Source: Microbacterium salsuginis
GTDB lineage: Bacteria > Actinomycetota > Actinomycetes > Actinomycetales > Microbacteriaceae
Length of the DNA: 64,000 nucleotides
NCBI RefSeq assembly: GCF_012524205.1
Contig: NZ_JABACI010000001.1
Location: forward strand, 930,001-994,000
Direction: 5' to 3'
In this document: piece by piece, positions 17,758 to 26,375 of the stretch
Layout: each line of letters opens with the position of its first letter
How positions within the stretch are numbered: the stretch's first letter is position 1
Notes under the pieces: model-generated
Database searches by the model: none
Seen by the model: the letters and a program-made list of their open reading frames with translations, nothing else
Told to the model about the DNA's origin: nothing
Position numbers and translations under genes: made by a program

Positions 17758-19521
17758 ATGAGCGACTTCCGCATCGGCGATGACGACTTCCTGCTCGACG
17801 GGCAGCCGTTCCGCATCCTGTCGGGGGCGCTGCACTACTTCCGCGTCCATCCCGACCAGTGGCGCGACCGCATCCGCAAGGCACGCCAGATGGGTCTCAA
17901 CACCATCGAGACGTACGTCGCCTGGAACGCGCACGCCCCGCGCGAGGGCGAGTTCGATCTCAGCGGCGGGCTCGACCTGGGCCGGTTCCTCGACGATGTC
18001 GCCGCCGAAGGCATGCACGCGATCGTGCGCCCTGGACCGTACATCTGCGCCGAGTGGACCAACGGCGGACTGCCTGCCTGGCTGTTCACCTCGGGGACGG
18101 TCGGCGTGCGCCGCGACGAGCCGCAGTACCTCGCCGCGGTGGATGCGTACATGAGGCAGCTGGCGCCGGTGCTCGTCCCCCGCCAGGTCGATCGCGGCGG
18201 CCCGGTCATCCTGGTGCAGATCGAGAACGAGTACGGCGCCTACGGCGACGACCCCGTCTACCTCCGGAAGCTGGTCGAGCTCAATCGCGACATCGGTCTC
18301 ACCGTTCCGTTCACGTCCGTCGACCAGCCGACGCCCGACATGCTCCGCAACGGCAGCATTCCCGGACTGCACAAGACCGCCTCGTTCGGCTCGCGGTCGC
18401 TCGAGCGTCTCGCGACGCTGCGACAGCACCAGCCCGACGGCCCGCTCATGTGCTCCGAGTTCTGGGACGGCTGGTTCGATCACTGGGGCGCGCATCACCA
18501 CACCACGTCGGTCGCGGAGTCCGCACGTGATCTCGACGATCTGCTGGGTGCCGGCGCGTCCGTCAACATCTACATGTTCCACGGCGGCACGAACGCCGGA
18601 TTCACCAACGGGGCGAACGACAAGGGCGTGTATCAGCCGCTCGTGACCAGCTACGACTACGACGCCCCGCTCGACGAGGCCGGCAACCCGACCGCCAAGT
18701 ACTGGGCGTTCCGCGAAGTGCTCAGCCGCTATACCGCTCTGGCCGACGAGGACGTGCCGGCCGAGGCATCCGATGCCCCCGTCTTCGACGCCCGCCTCAC
18801 CTCGATCGTCCCGCTCGCCGACGTCGTCGAGTCGCTCGGAACGTGGGCGTCGTTCGACGCCGTCCCGACGATGGAGGAGCTCGGCCGCTTCGAGGGCTTC
18901 GCGCTGTACCGCACCGAGGTGGATGAGGCAGGGCCGAGCGTGCTGGAGTTCGCCGAGGTGCGCGACCGGGCGCTCGTGAGCCTCAACGGCGCGCCGGTCG
19001 GCGTCCTCGCCCGGGATCACCATGATCGCTCGCTCGCCCTCCCTGCCGGCGCCCGGGGGACGCTCGAGATCCTCCTCGAAGACCAGGGTCGCGTGAACTA
19101 CGGTCCGCGCATCGGCGAAGCCAAGGGTCTGATCGGGCCCGCCCGGCTGAACGGCCGCCCGCCGGCGCAATGGCAGGCGATGGCGCTGGATCTGAGCGAC
19201 CTGTCGGCGGTGCGGGATGCCGCGTCCGCCGCCGCGACCGAGACCGAAGTGCTCGCCGGCCCGGCGTTCGGCGTGGGCGAGTTCGTACGGGACGAGCCCG
19301 CAGACCTGTTCCTCTCCACTCGCGGCTGGGGCAAGGGCTCGGTGTGGATCAACGGCGTCAACATCGGCCGCTACTGGTCACGGGGGCCCCAGCACACGCT
19401 CTACGTTCCCGCGCCCCTGGTGCGCGCCGGGCGCAACGAGATCATCGTGCTCGAACTGCAGGCTGCCCGGACCGGAGTCGAGTTCGTGGCGCGACCCGAC
19501 CTCGGCCACACCGAATCGTGA
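17758..19521 (+). CDS. GH35 beta-galactosidase
   Basis: A 587-residue GH35 enzyme. The barrel begins LDGQPFRILSGALHYFRVHP, the usual start of the family. The acid/base is Glu 158 in QIENEYG and the nucleophile Glu 234 in CSEFWDGWFDHWG. MFHGGTNAGFTNGAND is also a family hallmark. C-terminal jelly-roll domains follow, with WGKGSVWINGVNIGRYW near residues 522-538. No signal peptide, so it is cytoplasmic. It removes terminal beta-galactose, as on xyloglucan or galactan oligosaccharides. It has no clear ribosome-binding site. It stands apart from the LacI locus but complements its GH42, GH31 and GH1 activities. Confidence 0.95.
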   Translation: MSDFRIGDDDFLLDGQPFRILSGALHYFRVHPDQWRDRIRKARQMGLNTIETYVAWNAHAPREGEFDLSGGLDLGRFLDDVAAEGMHAIVRPGPYICAEWTNGGLPAWLFTSGTVGVRRDEPQYLAAVDAYMRQLAPVLVPRQVDRGGPVILVQIENEYGAYGDDPVYLRKLVELNRDIGLTVPFTSVDQPTPDMLRNGSIPGLHKTASFGSRSLERLATLRQHQPDGPLMCSEFWDGWFDHWGAHHHTTSVAESARDLDDLLGAGASVNIYMFHGGTNAGFTNGANDKGVYQPLVTSYDYDAPLDEAGNPTAKYWAFREVLSRYTALADEDVPAEASDAPVFDARLTSIVPLADVVESLGTWASFDAVPTMEELGRFEGFALYRTEVDEAGPSVLEFAEVRDRALVSLNGAPVGVLARDHHDRSLALPAGARGTLEILLEDQGRVNYGPRIGEAKGLIGPARLNGRPPAQWQAMALDLSDLSAVRDAASAAATETEVLAGPAFGVGEFVRDEPADLFLSTRGWGKGSVWINGVNIGRYWSRGPQHTLYVPAPLVRAGRNEIIVLELQAARTGVEFVARPDLGHTES

Positions 19522-19552
19522 CGCGCTGGCGCAGGCCCCCTGGGGCCCTGAC

Positions 19553-20386
19553 CTACATCTCCTCGTGCGTGTTCGGGTCGCCGCCCCACAGGCGGCCTCG
19601 CTCGAGGGCGCTGATCGCCGCGACCTGATCCTCGGTGAGCTCGAAGCCGAACACGTCGGCGTTCTCGCGCTGACGGTCGGCGTCGGCCGACTTCGGGATC
19701 GGCGTGCTGCCGAGTTGCGTGTGCCACCGCAGCACGATCTGCGTCGGGGTCACGTCGTGTACGGCCGCAAGCTCCTGCAGGAGCTGCTCGTTCAGCAGCT
19801 CGGTGCGCCGCGCCAGCGGACTCCAGCTCTCCGTGCGGATGGCGTGCTGGGCGTGGAACGCGCGAAGGGGCCCCTGCGGGAAGTACGGGTGCAGCTCCAC
19901 CTGGTTCACCGTGGGCGCGACGCCGGTCTCTTCGATCAGCTCGGTGAGCATCGCCTCGGTGAAGTTCGAGACCCCGATCGAGCGGACGAGCCCCTGGTCC
20001 CGCGCCTCGATGAGCCCGCGCCAGGTGTCGACGTACCGGCCTACGCTCGGGTTCGGCCAGTGGATCAGGTGCAGGTCGACGCGGTCGAGGCCCAGCATCC
20101 CGAGCGACCCCTTGACGCTGTCGAGCGCCTCCTGCCTGCCGTGATGGCGGCCGGGGATCTTGGTCGTCACGAGCAGGTCGTCACGGTCGACACCACTGCG
20201 CCGCACGGCCTCGCCGACTTCGCGCTCGTTCTCGTAGTTCACCGCGGTGTCCAGCAGCCGGTAGCCCGAGGCGATGGCGTCGACCATCGCCTCGATGCCC
20301 TCCTCGCCGCGCAGGTTGTAGGTTCCGAGCCCCAGTGCGGGAAACCAGGTGCCGTCGTTCAGTGTCACGGAGGGGATCGCGCTCAT
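19553..20386 (-). CDS. Aldo/keto reductase, 2,5-diketo-D-gluconate reductase type
   Basis: A 277-residue AKR5-like enzyme. It has LGLGTYNL, the catalytic Asp/Tyr in LLDTAVNYENE (Tyr about 49), Lys in TTKIPG, and His in LIHWPNP. IPKSADADRQREN binds NADPH phosphate. It reduces carbonyls with NADPH; the substrate cannot be fixed from sequence. The start at 20386 is where the family begins; the frame is open far upstream but with unrelated sequence. It converges on the GH35 gene. Confidence 0.9.
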   Translation of the reverse strand: MSAIPSVTLNDGTWFPALGLGTYNLRGEEGIEAMVDAIASGYRLLDTAVNYENEREVGEAVRRSGVDRDDLLVTTKIPGRHHGRQEALDSVKGSLGMLGLDRVDLHLIHWPNPSVGRYVDTWRGLIEARDQGLVRSIGVSNFTEAMLTELIEETGVAPTVNQVELHPYFPQGPLRAFHAQHAIRTESWSPLARRTELLNEQLLQELAAVHDVTPTQIVLRWHTQLGSTPIPKSADADRQRENADVFGFELTEDQVAAISALERGRLWGGDPNTHEEM

Positions 20387-20471
20387 ACTTCCATCCTGGC
20401 CCGGTTCGCCGCCCGGCGGGGCGTCGTGATGCCCTGCGCCGGGCGGCCGGCCCCATTCGCCGACCGAACCG

Positions 20472-20663
20472 TCACGGGCGGTCGTCGGCGTCGAGCGTGC
20501 CCTCGGTGGCCGCGCGCTCGTCGGCGGCGGCGCTGTCGAGCCGGTCGTCGTCGAGATCGGGGTCGAGCGGCTGGTCGTCGTCGGCGAGGACGTTCTCGTC
20601 TGCTGCGAGATCGTCGTCGTCGCCCGCCGGCGGGACGAAAGGGGGAATCGGCTGGTTGGACAT
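20472..20663 (-). CDS. Small acidic protein, unknown function
   Basis: A 63-residue strongly acidic protein, more than a third Asp and Glu, with a Pro-rich opening (NQPIPPFVPPAGDDDD) and no hydrophobic segment. It is probably disordered. ATG 20663 is preceded by GGAGGA. I recognise no family; short acidic proteins of this kind are frequent in Microbacteriaceae. Confidence 0.6.
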   Translation of the reverse strand: MSNQPIPPFVPPAGDDDDLAADENVLADDDQPLDPDLDDDRLDSAAADERAATEGTLDADDRP

Positions 20664-20762
20664 GGGGTCCTCCATTCGCTCGGATGATGCCTCCATGCGA
20701 ACGTAGGACCGGACCGTGTGACGGACACGGGGGTTGCGTGCGGGGCACCGCCGCGGTAGCCG

Positions 20763-21476
20763 TCAGTCGATCGAGCGGATCCTGTCCCGGCGACCGGGGA
20801 TGCCGCGCTCGACGCGCGTCCACGCTCCGTCGCCGGCGCGCACGTCGTAACCCGCGAAAGCGCACGCGATGCCGGCTGCCGACATGAGGTCGGCCGAGTC
20901 CATGAGCTGGAAGTGAAGGTGCGGCGAGGTCGAGTTGCCGGTGTGGCCGACCCGGCCGATGACCGTGCCGGCGGTGATCTCGTCGCCGACGCGCACCGCC
21001 ACACTGTCGGGCACGAGGTGCGCGAATCCCGCGAAGACGTCGCGCGGGCCTCTGGCCTTGAGGATCACGTGGTTGCCGAGGATCGCGGGGATCTTCTCCG
21101 GCCGGAAGGTGATCCCGTTCCAGATCTGGCGCGCCGCCTCGCGGAAGGGGTTGATCCAGCGACGCTCCGGCACGCCGTCGACCGCGGCCACGACGACGCC
21201 GTCGAGCGGGGCGTGGACCTCGGCCCCCCACGCGTAGCACTCGTTGGTACGGCCGCCGATCGTCGACGCGATGAACGTGGACGCGGGGTGCACATGCACG
21301 CCGGGCCGGTCGTCGACCTTCACGAAGTCGTACGCGAACCGCTGGCCCAGCAGGTCGACGCCGTGGCTCGGGATGCGCGCGGCCGGCGTCGTGACCGCCA
21401 TCCAGCCCTCGCCGCGGAGCGGGAAATCCACGACGATCGGCGCGTCGAGTTCGCGAGAGGTCACCGACGAACTCAT
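20763..21476 (-). CDS. M23/LytM-domain protein without signal peptide
   Basis: A 237-residue protein with the LytM (peptidase M23) core. The first metal ligands lie in SHGVDLLGQRFAYDF (HxxxD, about residues 38-42). The later HLHFQL carries the distal His pair. Between them are APLDGVVVAA and GHTGNSTSPHLH. Active M23 enzymes cut peptidoglycan cross-bridges outside the membrane, but no signal peptide or transmembrane segment is visible, so a non-classical role or cytoplasmic location is possible. It lies 28 bp after the TetR gene in the same direction, likely one transcript. Confidence 0.85.
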   Translation of the reverse strand: MSSSVTSRELDAPIVVDFPLRGEGWMAVTTPAARIPSHGVDLLGQRFAYDFVKVDDRPGVHVHPASTFIASTIGGRTNECYAWGAEVHAPLDGVVVAAVDGVPERRWINPFREAARQIWNGITFRPEKIPAILGNHVILKARGPRDVFAGFAHLVPDSVAVRVGDEITAGTVIGRVGHTGNSTSPHLHFQLMDSADLMSAAGIACAFAGYDVRAGDGAWTRVERGIPGRRDRIRSID

Positions 21477-21504
21477 GGCTCCCGCATCCTGGCGCCGCCC
21501 GCGG

Positions 21505-22149
21505 TCATCGCGGCCTCGCCGTGGTCTCCGCTGCGAGGCTTCCCGATGCCGCGCCCACGAGCACTTCGGCTGCTCGCGCGGTGCGGGCGGCGAAGCGCGC
21601 GGTGTCGGTGCCTCGTGCGAGCGATTGGGCGTTGAGCCCGTCGATCATGCCGATGAGCTGCCACGCCACGGCGCCCGGGTCGCTGGTGGTGAAGCGGCCC
21701 TGACGACATCCGTCCGCAATGATGCCCTCGACGAGCGCCTGCCAGCGCTGCATCTGCCTACGCACGGCTTCGGCGAGCGACGGATTGCGCCGCGCCATCG
21801 CCCAGCCCTCGACCCAGACCACGGTGAGATCCTCGCGGCCGTCGTCCATCAGCGTCGCCAGCAATGCGGCGAGTCGCCGAGCCGGATCTTCGTGCGCATC
21901 GAGCAGCAGCTCGACGTCGCGCACCTCGTCGTCGACGAGGTCGGTGTAGACCGTCGCGACGAGGTCGTCCATCGACGGCTGGTAGTGGGCGATCAGTCCG
22001 GACGCGACGCCGACGCGGTCGGCGACGGCGCGCAGCGTCAGAGCGCTCAGACCGCTCTCACGTGCGATCGCCCTGGCCGCGCCGAGGATCTCGGCCGCCC
22101 GCTCCGCGGGAGCCTTGCGGGTGCGGGAGCGGGGCTGCGTGGTTGACAT
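21505..22149 (-). CDS. TetR-family regulator (BetI-like) of the agmatine deiminase divergon
   Basis: A 214-residue TetR protein. The helix-turn-helix is about residues 12-55 (AAEILGAARAI through VGVASGLIAHYQPSMDDLV). The C-terminal domain resembles BetI/TetR_C_6 (WVEGWAMARRNPSLAEAVRRQ). I start at ATG 22149, where the basic N-terminus begins. It is divergent from agmatine deiminase with an 18-bp palindrome in between. The ligand could be a polyamine or agmatine-related compound, inferred from the neighbour. Confidence 0.9.
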   Translation of the reverse strand: MSTTQPRSRTRKAPAERAAEILGAARAIARESGLSALTLRAVADRVGVASGLIAHYQPSMDDLVATVYTDLVDDEVRDVELLLDAHEDPARRLAALLATLMDDGREDLTVVWVEGWAMARRNPSLAEAVRRQMQRWQALVEGIIADGCRQGRFTTSDPGAVAWQLIGMIDGLNAQSLARGTDTARFAARTARAAEVLVGAASGSLAAETTARPR

Positions 22150-22176
22150 CGTCTCGCCAGTGTAGATAGGTTCTCT

Positions 22177-22194
22177 ATTGATCACCAGATCAAT
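22177..22194. promoter_or_regulatory. TetR operator palindrome
   Basis: ATTGATC (22177-22183), ACCA, GATCAAT (22188-22194) is a perfect 7-bp inverted repeat in the 88-bp gap between the divergent TetR and agmatine deiminase genes. Its size and position suit repression of both promoters by the TetR protein. Confidence 0.75.
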
Positions 22195-22237
22195 TAAGTC
22201 GGTACGATGTCGACGACACGATGCGAAGGGACGCGCG

Positions 22238-23272
22238 ATGGCCTGGAGGATGCCGCACGAAGGCGATCCGCACGAGCGGACCTGGATGGCCTTCCCCGCC
22301 GAGGGCCCGACGCTCGGCGACGACCCGGCCGAGCACGAGCGCTTCTACGAGGCCTGGAGCGCCGTCGCGAACGCCGTCGCAGAGTTCGAACCCGTCACCA
22401 TGCTCGTCGACCCCTCTCGGACGGACGACGCGCGGCGCCTGCTCTCCTCCGCGATCGAGATCGTGCACACGCCGGTCGACGAGTTCTGGTTCCGCGATCA
22501 TGGTCCGACGTTCGTGGTCGACGACGAACGACCGGGCGTGCTCGGCGCGGTGGACTGGGTCTTCAACGGGTGGGGCGCTCCGGAGTGGGCCCAGTGGGAC
22601 AAGGCGGCCGCGCATGCCCGCTTCACCGCCGAACTCACCGGCGCCGAGCTGATCAGCTCTCTGCTCGTCAACGAAGGCGGCGGCATCCATGTCGACGGCG
22701 AGGGCACGGTGCTGCTCACCGAGACCGTGCAGCTCGACCCGCGGCGCAACCGCTTCGCCGATCGGGCTCGCGTCGAGGCGGAGCTCGCCCGCACGATCGG
22801 CGCGACGAGAGCAGTGTGGCTCCCCCGCGGCCTCACCCGGGACTACGACGAGTTCGGCACGAACGGACACGTCGACATCGTCGCGACGATCGCGACGCCC
22901 GGCCGCGTCCTGCTCCACACGCAGCAGAACCCCGACCACCCGGACTTCGAAGTGTCACGGGCACTGCGCGGACTCCTCGGACAGCAGACGGATGCCGCCG
23001 GCCGTCGTTTCGAGATCATCGACCTCCCGGCACCCGACGCCCTCCGCGACCGCGAGGGATTCGTGGACTACAGCTACGTCAACCACCTGCTCGTGAACGG
23101 TGGGATCATCGCGTGCGGGTTCGGCGAGGAGCGGGCCGATGCCAGGGCGCGCGAGATCCTCGAGGCGGCGTACCCCGGCCGCCGCGCCGTCACCCTCGAC
23201 GCCCGGCAGATCTTCGCGGGCGGCGGGGGCATCCACTGCATCACCCAGCAGCAGCCGGCGGTGGCACGATGA
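22238..23272 (+). CDS. aguA: Agmatine deiminase
   Basis: A 344-residue guanidino-group-modifying enzyme of the peptidyl-arginine/agmatine deiminase family. Motifs are WFRDHGPTF, NEGGGIHVDGEG, and NGHVDIVA with the catalytic His. The nucleophile Cys 334 lies in GGGGIHCITQQQP at the C-terminus. It converts agmatine to N-carbamoylputrescine and ammonia. The start at 22238 follows AAGGGA. Its stop overlaps the amidase start (ATGA), so the two are translationally coupled and under TetR control. Confidence 0.92.
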   Translation: MAWRMPHEGDPHERTWMAFPAEGPTLGDDPAEHERFYEAWSAVANAVAEFEPVTMLVDPSRTDDARRLLSSAIEIVHTPVDEFWFRDHGPTFVVDDERPGVLGAVDWVFNGWGAPEWAQWDKAAAHARFTAELTGAELISSLLVNEGGGIHVDGEGTVLLTETVQLDPRRNRFADRARVEAELARTIGATRAVWLPRGLTRDYDEFGTNGHVDIVATIATPGRVLLHTQQNPDHPDFEVSRALRGLLGQQTDAAGRRFEIIDLPAPDALRDREGFVDYSYVNHLLVNGGIIACGFGEERADARAREILEAAYPGRRAVTLDARQIFAGGGGIHCITQQQPAVAR

Positions 23273-24999
23273 CCACCCCGTTCCCGGTCGTGGAGAAGTC
23301 GATCGCCGAGCTGCGGGCAGCGCTCGAGTCCGGTGCCGTGACCGCCGCCGACCTGGTCGACGCGTATCTCGCGCGCTTGGCCGCCTTCGACGAACCCGGT
23401 ACCGCCACCGCCCTCAACTCGGTGATCGTGCGCAACCCGGAGGCGCGGGCCGAAGCCGAGGCATCCGACCGCCGTCGCGCCGAGGGGCGCACGCTCGGCC
23501 CACTCGACGGCATCCCCTACACGGCCAAGGATTCGTTCCTGGCGCGCGGGCTCACGGTCGCCGCCGGCTCGCCGGCCTTCGCCGATCTCGTCGCGCAGCG
23601 GGACGCGTTCTCGATCGAGCGGCTGCGCGAGGCGGGCTGCATCCTCGTCGGTCTCACGAACATGCCGCCGATGGCCAACGGCGGAATGCAGCGCGGGCTC
23701 TACGGCCGCGCCGAGAGCCCCTACAACGCCGACTACCTCACCTCCGCGTTCGGGTCAGGGTCCTCCAACGGCTCGGGAACCGCGACCGCGGCTTCCTTCG
23801 CCGCGTTCGGCCTCGGAGAAGAGACGTGGTCGAGCGGGCGCGCACCCGCGTCGAACAACGCGCTCTGCGCCTACACCCCGTCGCGAGGCGTCATCTCGGT
23901 GCGTGGAAACTGGCCGCTCGTCCCCACGATGGACGTCGTGGTGCCGCACACCCGCACCATGGCGGATCTGCTCGAGGTGCTCGACGTGCTCGTCGCCGAC
24001 GATCCCGAGACGCGCGGCGACTTCTGGCGCGCGCAGCCGTGGGTGCGGATTCCGGATGCCGCGGCCACCCGCCCGGCGTCGTACCCGGCGCTCGTGCCTT
24101 CCGACGCCGACGCAGCCCGGGTCGCGCTCACGGGACGGCGTTTCGGGGTGCCGCGCATGTATGTCAACGCGGACCCCGAGGCCGGCACGAACCCGGACGG
24201 CGGAATCGGCGGCCCCACCGGAACGCGCATCGAGACCCGCGCGTCGGTCCTGGAGCTGTGGCGGGCCGCGCGGCGCGATCTGGAGGCTGCGGGGGCCGAG
24301 GTGGTGGAGGTCGACTTCCCGGTCGTCACCAACTACGAGGGCGACCGGCCCGGCGCGCCGACGATCGCGACCCGGGGACTCGTGAGTCCCGAGTTCCTCC
24401 GCCGCGAGATCGTGGACCTGTCCGCCTGGGCGTGGGACGACTTCCTCCGCGCCAACGGGGACCCCGCGCTGGATCGGCTGGATTTCGTCGACGGCGCTGC
24501 GATCTTCCCGCATCCGCAGGGCGCTCTCCCCGACCGGTACACGGGGTTCGAGGACGACATCGCGACCTATCCCGCGCAGGTGCGGGAGCACCCGTACGCG
24601 TCGTTCGCCGACATCCCCGAGCTCGGGGCAGGAGTCCGCGGGCTCGAGGAGACGCGCCGGATCGATCTGGAGGACTGGATGTCGCGGCACGGCCTCGATG
24701 CGGTGCTCTTCCCCGCCGTCGCCGACGTCGGACCGGCGGATGCCGACGTGAATGAGGCCTCGGCCGCGGTGGCGTGGCGCAACGGAGTCTGGGTCGCCAA
24801 CGGCAACCTCGCGATCCGCCACCTCGGCATTCCCACGGTCACGGTGCCGATGGGCGCGATGGCCGACATCGGGATGCCGGTGGGCCTGACCTTCGCCGGA
24901 CCCGCGTACGCCGACCCGGACCTGCTGGGCTGGGCGGCCGCGTTCGAGGCGCTGCGCCCGCGTCGCGCGATTCCCCCGCGCACCCCCGAGCTCGGCTGA
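23269..24999 (+). CDS. Amidase-signature family amidase coupled to agmatine deiminase
   Basis: A 576-residue amidase-signature enzyme. The catalytic Lys is Lys 87 (PYTAKDSF), the cis-Ser region is GSGSSNGSGTA (about 163-172), and the nucleophile aligns with Ser 189 in TWSSGRAPAS. It hydrolyses an amide or ureido C-N bond. In known agmatine pathways a nitrilase-fold enzyme (AguB) acts on N-carbamoylputrescine; here the coupled gene is an amidase-signature protein, so it may fill that role. That is inference. It is longer than typical members, with an extra central segment around residues 250-330. Confidence 0.9.
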   Translation: MTTPFPVVEKSIAELRAALESGAVTAADLVDAYLARLAAFDEPGTATALNSVIVRNPEARAEAEASDRRRAEGRTLGPLDGIPYTAKDSFLARGLTVAAGSPAFADLVAQRDAFSIERLREAGCILVGLTNMPPMANGGMQRGLYGRAESPYNADYLTSAFGSGSSNGSGTATAASFAAFGLGEETWSSGRAPASNNALCAYTPSRGVISVRGNWPLVPTMDVVVPHTRTMADLLEVLDVLVADDPETRGDFWRAQPWVRIPDAAATRPASYPALVPSDADAARVALTGRRFGVPRMYVNADPEAGTNPDGGIGGPTGTRIETRASVLELWRAARRDLEAAGAEVVEVDFPVVTNYEGDRPGAPTIATRGLVSPEFLRREIVDLSAWAWDDFLRANGDPALDRLDFVDGAAIFPHPQGALPDRYTGFEDDIATYPAQVREHPYASFADIPELGAGVRGLEETRRIDLEDWMSRHGLDAVLFPAVADVGPADADVNEASAAVAWRNGVWVANGNLAIRHLGIPTVTVPMGAMADIGMPVGLTFAGPAYADPDLLGWAAAFEALRPRRAIPPRTPELG

Positions 25000-25180
25000 G
25001 CCCGGCGTGCGCGGCTGAGCCCGGCAAGCCGCAGCCCGCACGCCGAACCCGGCGGCCCCGCGGCAGTCTCCGACGTACGCGGCGACGCACGACGTCGCGC
25101 CCGCAAGAAGGTGCAGCGCGGCGACCCCGGGAGTGGGGCCGCCGCGTCGGTCTGCGCATTGTTCCGGTTGTGCCGAGGTC
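25000..25180. other. Convergent intergenic gap, no gene seen
   Basis: A 181-bp GC-rich stretch between the amidase stop and the methyltransferase stop. I see short direct repeats of GCTGAGCCCGGC near 25010-25026 but no ORF, RNA gene or strong terminator hairpin. Confidence 0.5.
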
Positions 25181-26248
25181 TCAGCGCCGGGCCTCGATGA
25201 TCAGGTTGAACGGGGTCTCAGCGACCACGCGCACCCGCGAGAAGCCGGCCTGACCGAGAACCGCCGTGAGGCGCTCCGGGCCGGCCTGGGCTCCCAGGAC
25301 CAGCTCGCCGCCGTCCGCGATCGCATGCGCGGTGCAGATCATGCTCGACGCTGCGTAATACGTCTGCCCGACGATGTTGAGGTTGTCTTCGAGCCGATCG
25401 GCGGCGTTCGGCTCCACGAGCAGAAGCGTCCCGTCGGGCGCGAGCGCGGATTCCGCGTGACGCAGCGCGCCGACCGGATCGCCCATGTCATGCAGCGCGT
25501 CGAAGAACGTGATCAACCCGAATTCGAGCGCCTGGTACTCCGTGGCGCTCACCTGCTCGAAGATCGTCCGCGCTTCCACGCCAGCCTCCCGCGCGTTGCG
25601 ACGGGACTCCGAGATCGACGGCGCGTGAGTGTCGTATCCGAAGAAGCGCGAGTTCGGGAACGCCTGCGCCATCAGCACCGTGGTGTGGCCATGCCCCACT
25701 CCGACATCCGCGACGGAGGTGCCCCGTTCCAGTCGCTCGACCACGCCCTCCAGTGCCGGCAGCCACTGCGAGACGAGGTTCGCCCGGTAGCCGTTGCGGT
25801 AGAACGCCGCCGTCCCGTGAGCCAGCCGGGGGTCGTGGTCGCCCCACGCGATCCCCGCGCCGGTGCGGAACGCATGCAGCGCCTTCGCCTCGTCGCTCCA
25901 CATCGCGGCGGGCGTGTTCCACGCCGCAGGGAGGTAGACGGGACTGTCCTCGTCGGCCAGCACCATCGCCTGCTCAGGACTGAGCGAGAACGTGCGAGCG
26001 GCCGGGTCGTAGGCGACGTAGCCCGCTGCCGCCTGCGAAGCGGCCCAGTCTCGCACATAGCGTTCTGAGCAGTCGGCACGATCCGCCAGCTCTTGCGACG
26101 TCAGGGGTCCGGCTTCAGCGAGCGCCTGATAGAGCCCCAAGCGTGCGCCCAGGCTCACCATGACGCCGAGGTATCCGGCGCCGAGGTCGTCCACGGCCTT
26201 GAGAAGGAAAGCATTCAGGGCGGTTTCATCGACGGTTTTCGTCGTCAT
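25181..26248 (-). CDS. SAM-dependent methyltransferase with N-terminal winged helix
   Basis: A 355-residue class I methyltransferase. Residues 20-110 form a winged-helix dimerisation domain (LGLYQALAEAGPLTSQELADRADCSERYVRDW), as in Rv2258c-type and O-methyltransferases. The SAM site is VADVGVGHGHTTVLMA (about 178-193), followed by FFGYDTH. ITFFDALHDMGDP is the post-II motif. It is divergent from the GlxA-like regulator. The substrate is unknown. Confidence 0.9.
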   Translation of the reverse strand: MTTKTVDETALNAFLLKAVDDLGAGYLGVMVSLGARLGLYQALAEAGPLTSQELADRADCSERYVRDWAASQAAAGYVAYDPAARTFSLSPEQAMVLADEDSPVYLPAAWNTPAAMWSDEAKALHAFRTGAGIAWGDHDPRLAHGTAAFYRNGYRANLVSQWLPALEGVVERLERGTSVADVGVGHGHTTVLMAQAFPNSRFFGYDTHAPSISESRRNAREAGVEARTIFEQVSATEYQALEFGLITFFDALHDMGDPVGALRHAESALAPDGTLLLVEPNAADRLEDNLNIVGQTYYAASSMICTAHAIADGGELVLGAQAGPERLTAVLGQAGFSRVRVVAETPFNLIIEARR

Positions 26249-26375
26249 CTCGTCGGTCCTTTCTTATTCGATCGACGGTGTGATTCCATGCTCCGGATGC
26301 CGCGGGCCCGTGTTCAGTGGCATCCGTACCCTTGTTCGGTCCATTCGTGCCACGATGTGCTCGAGCATCATGCCC

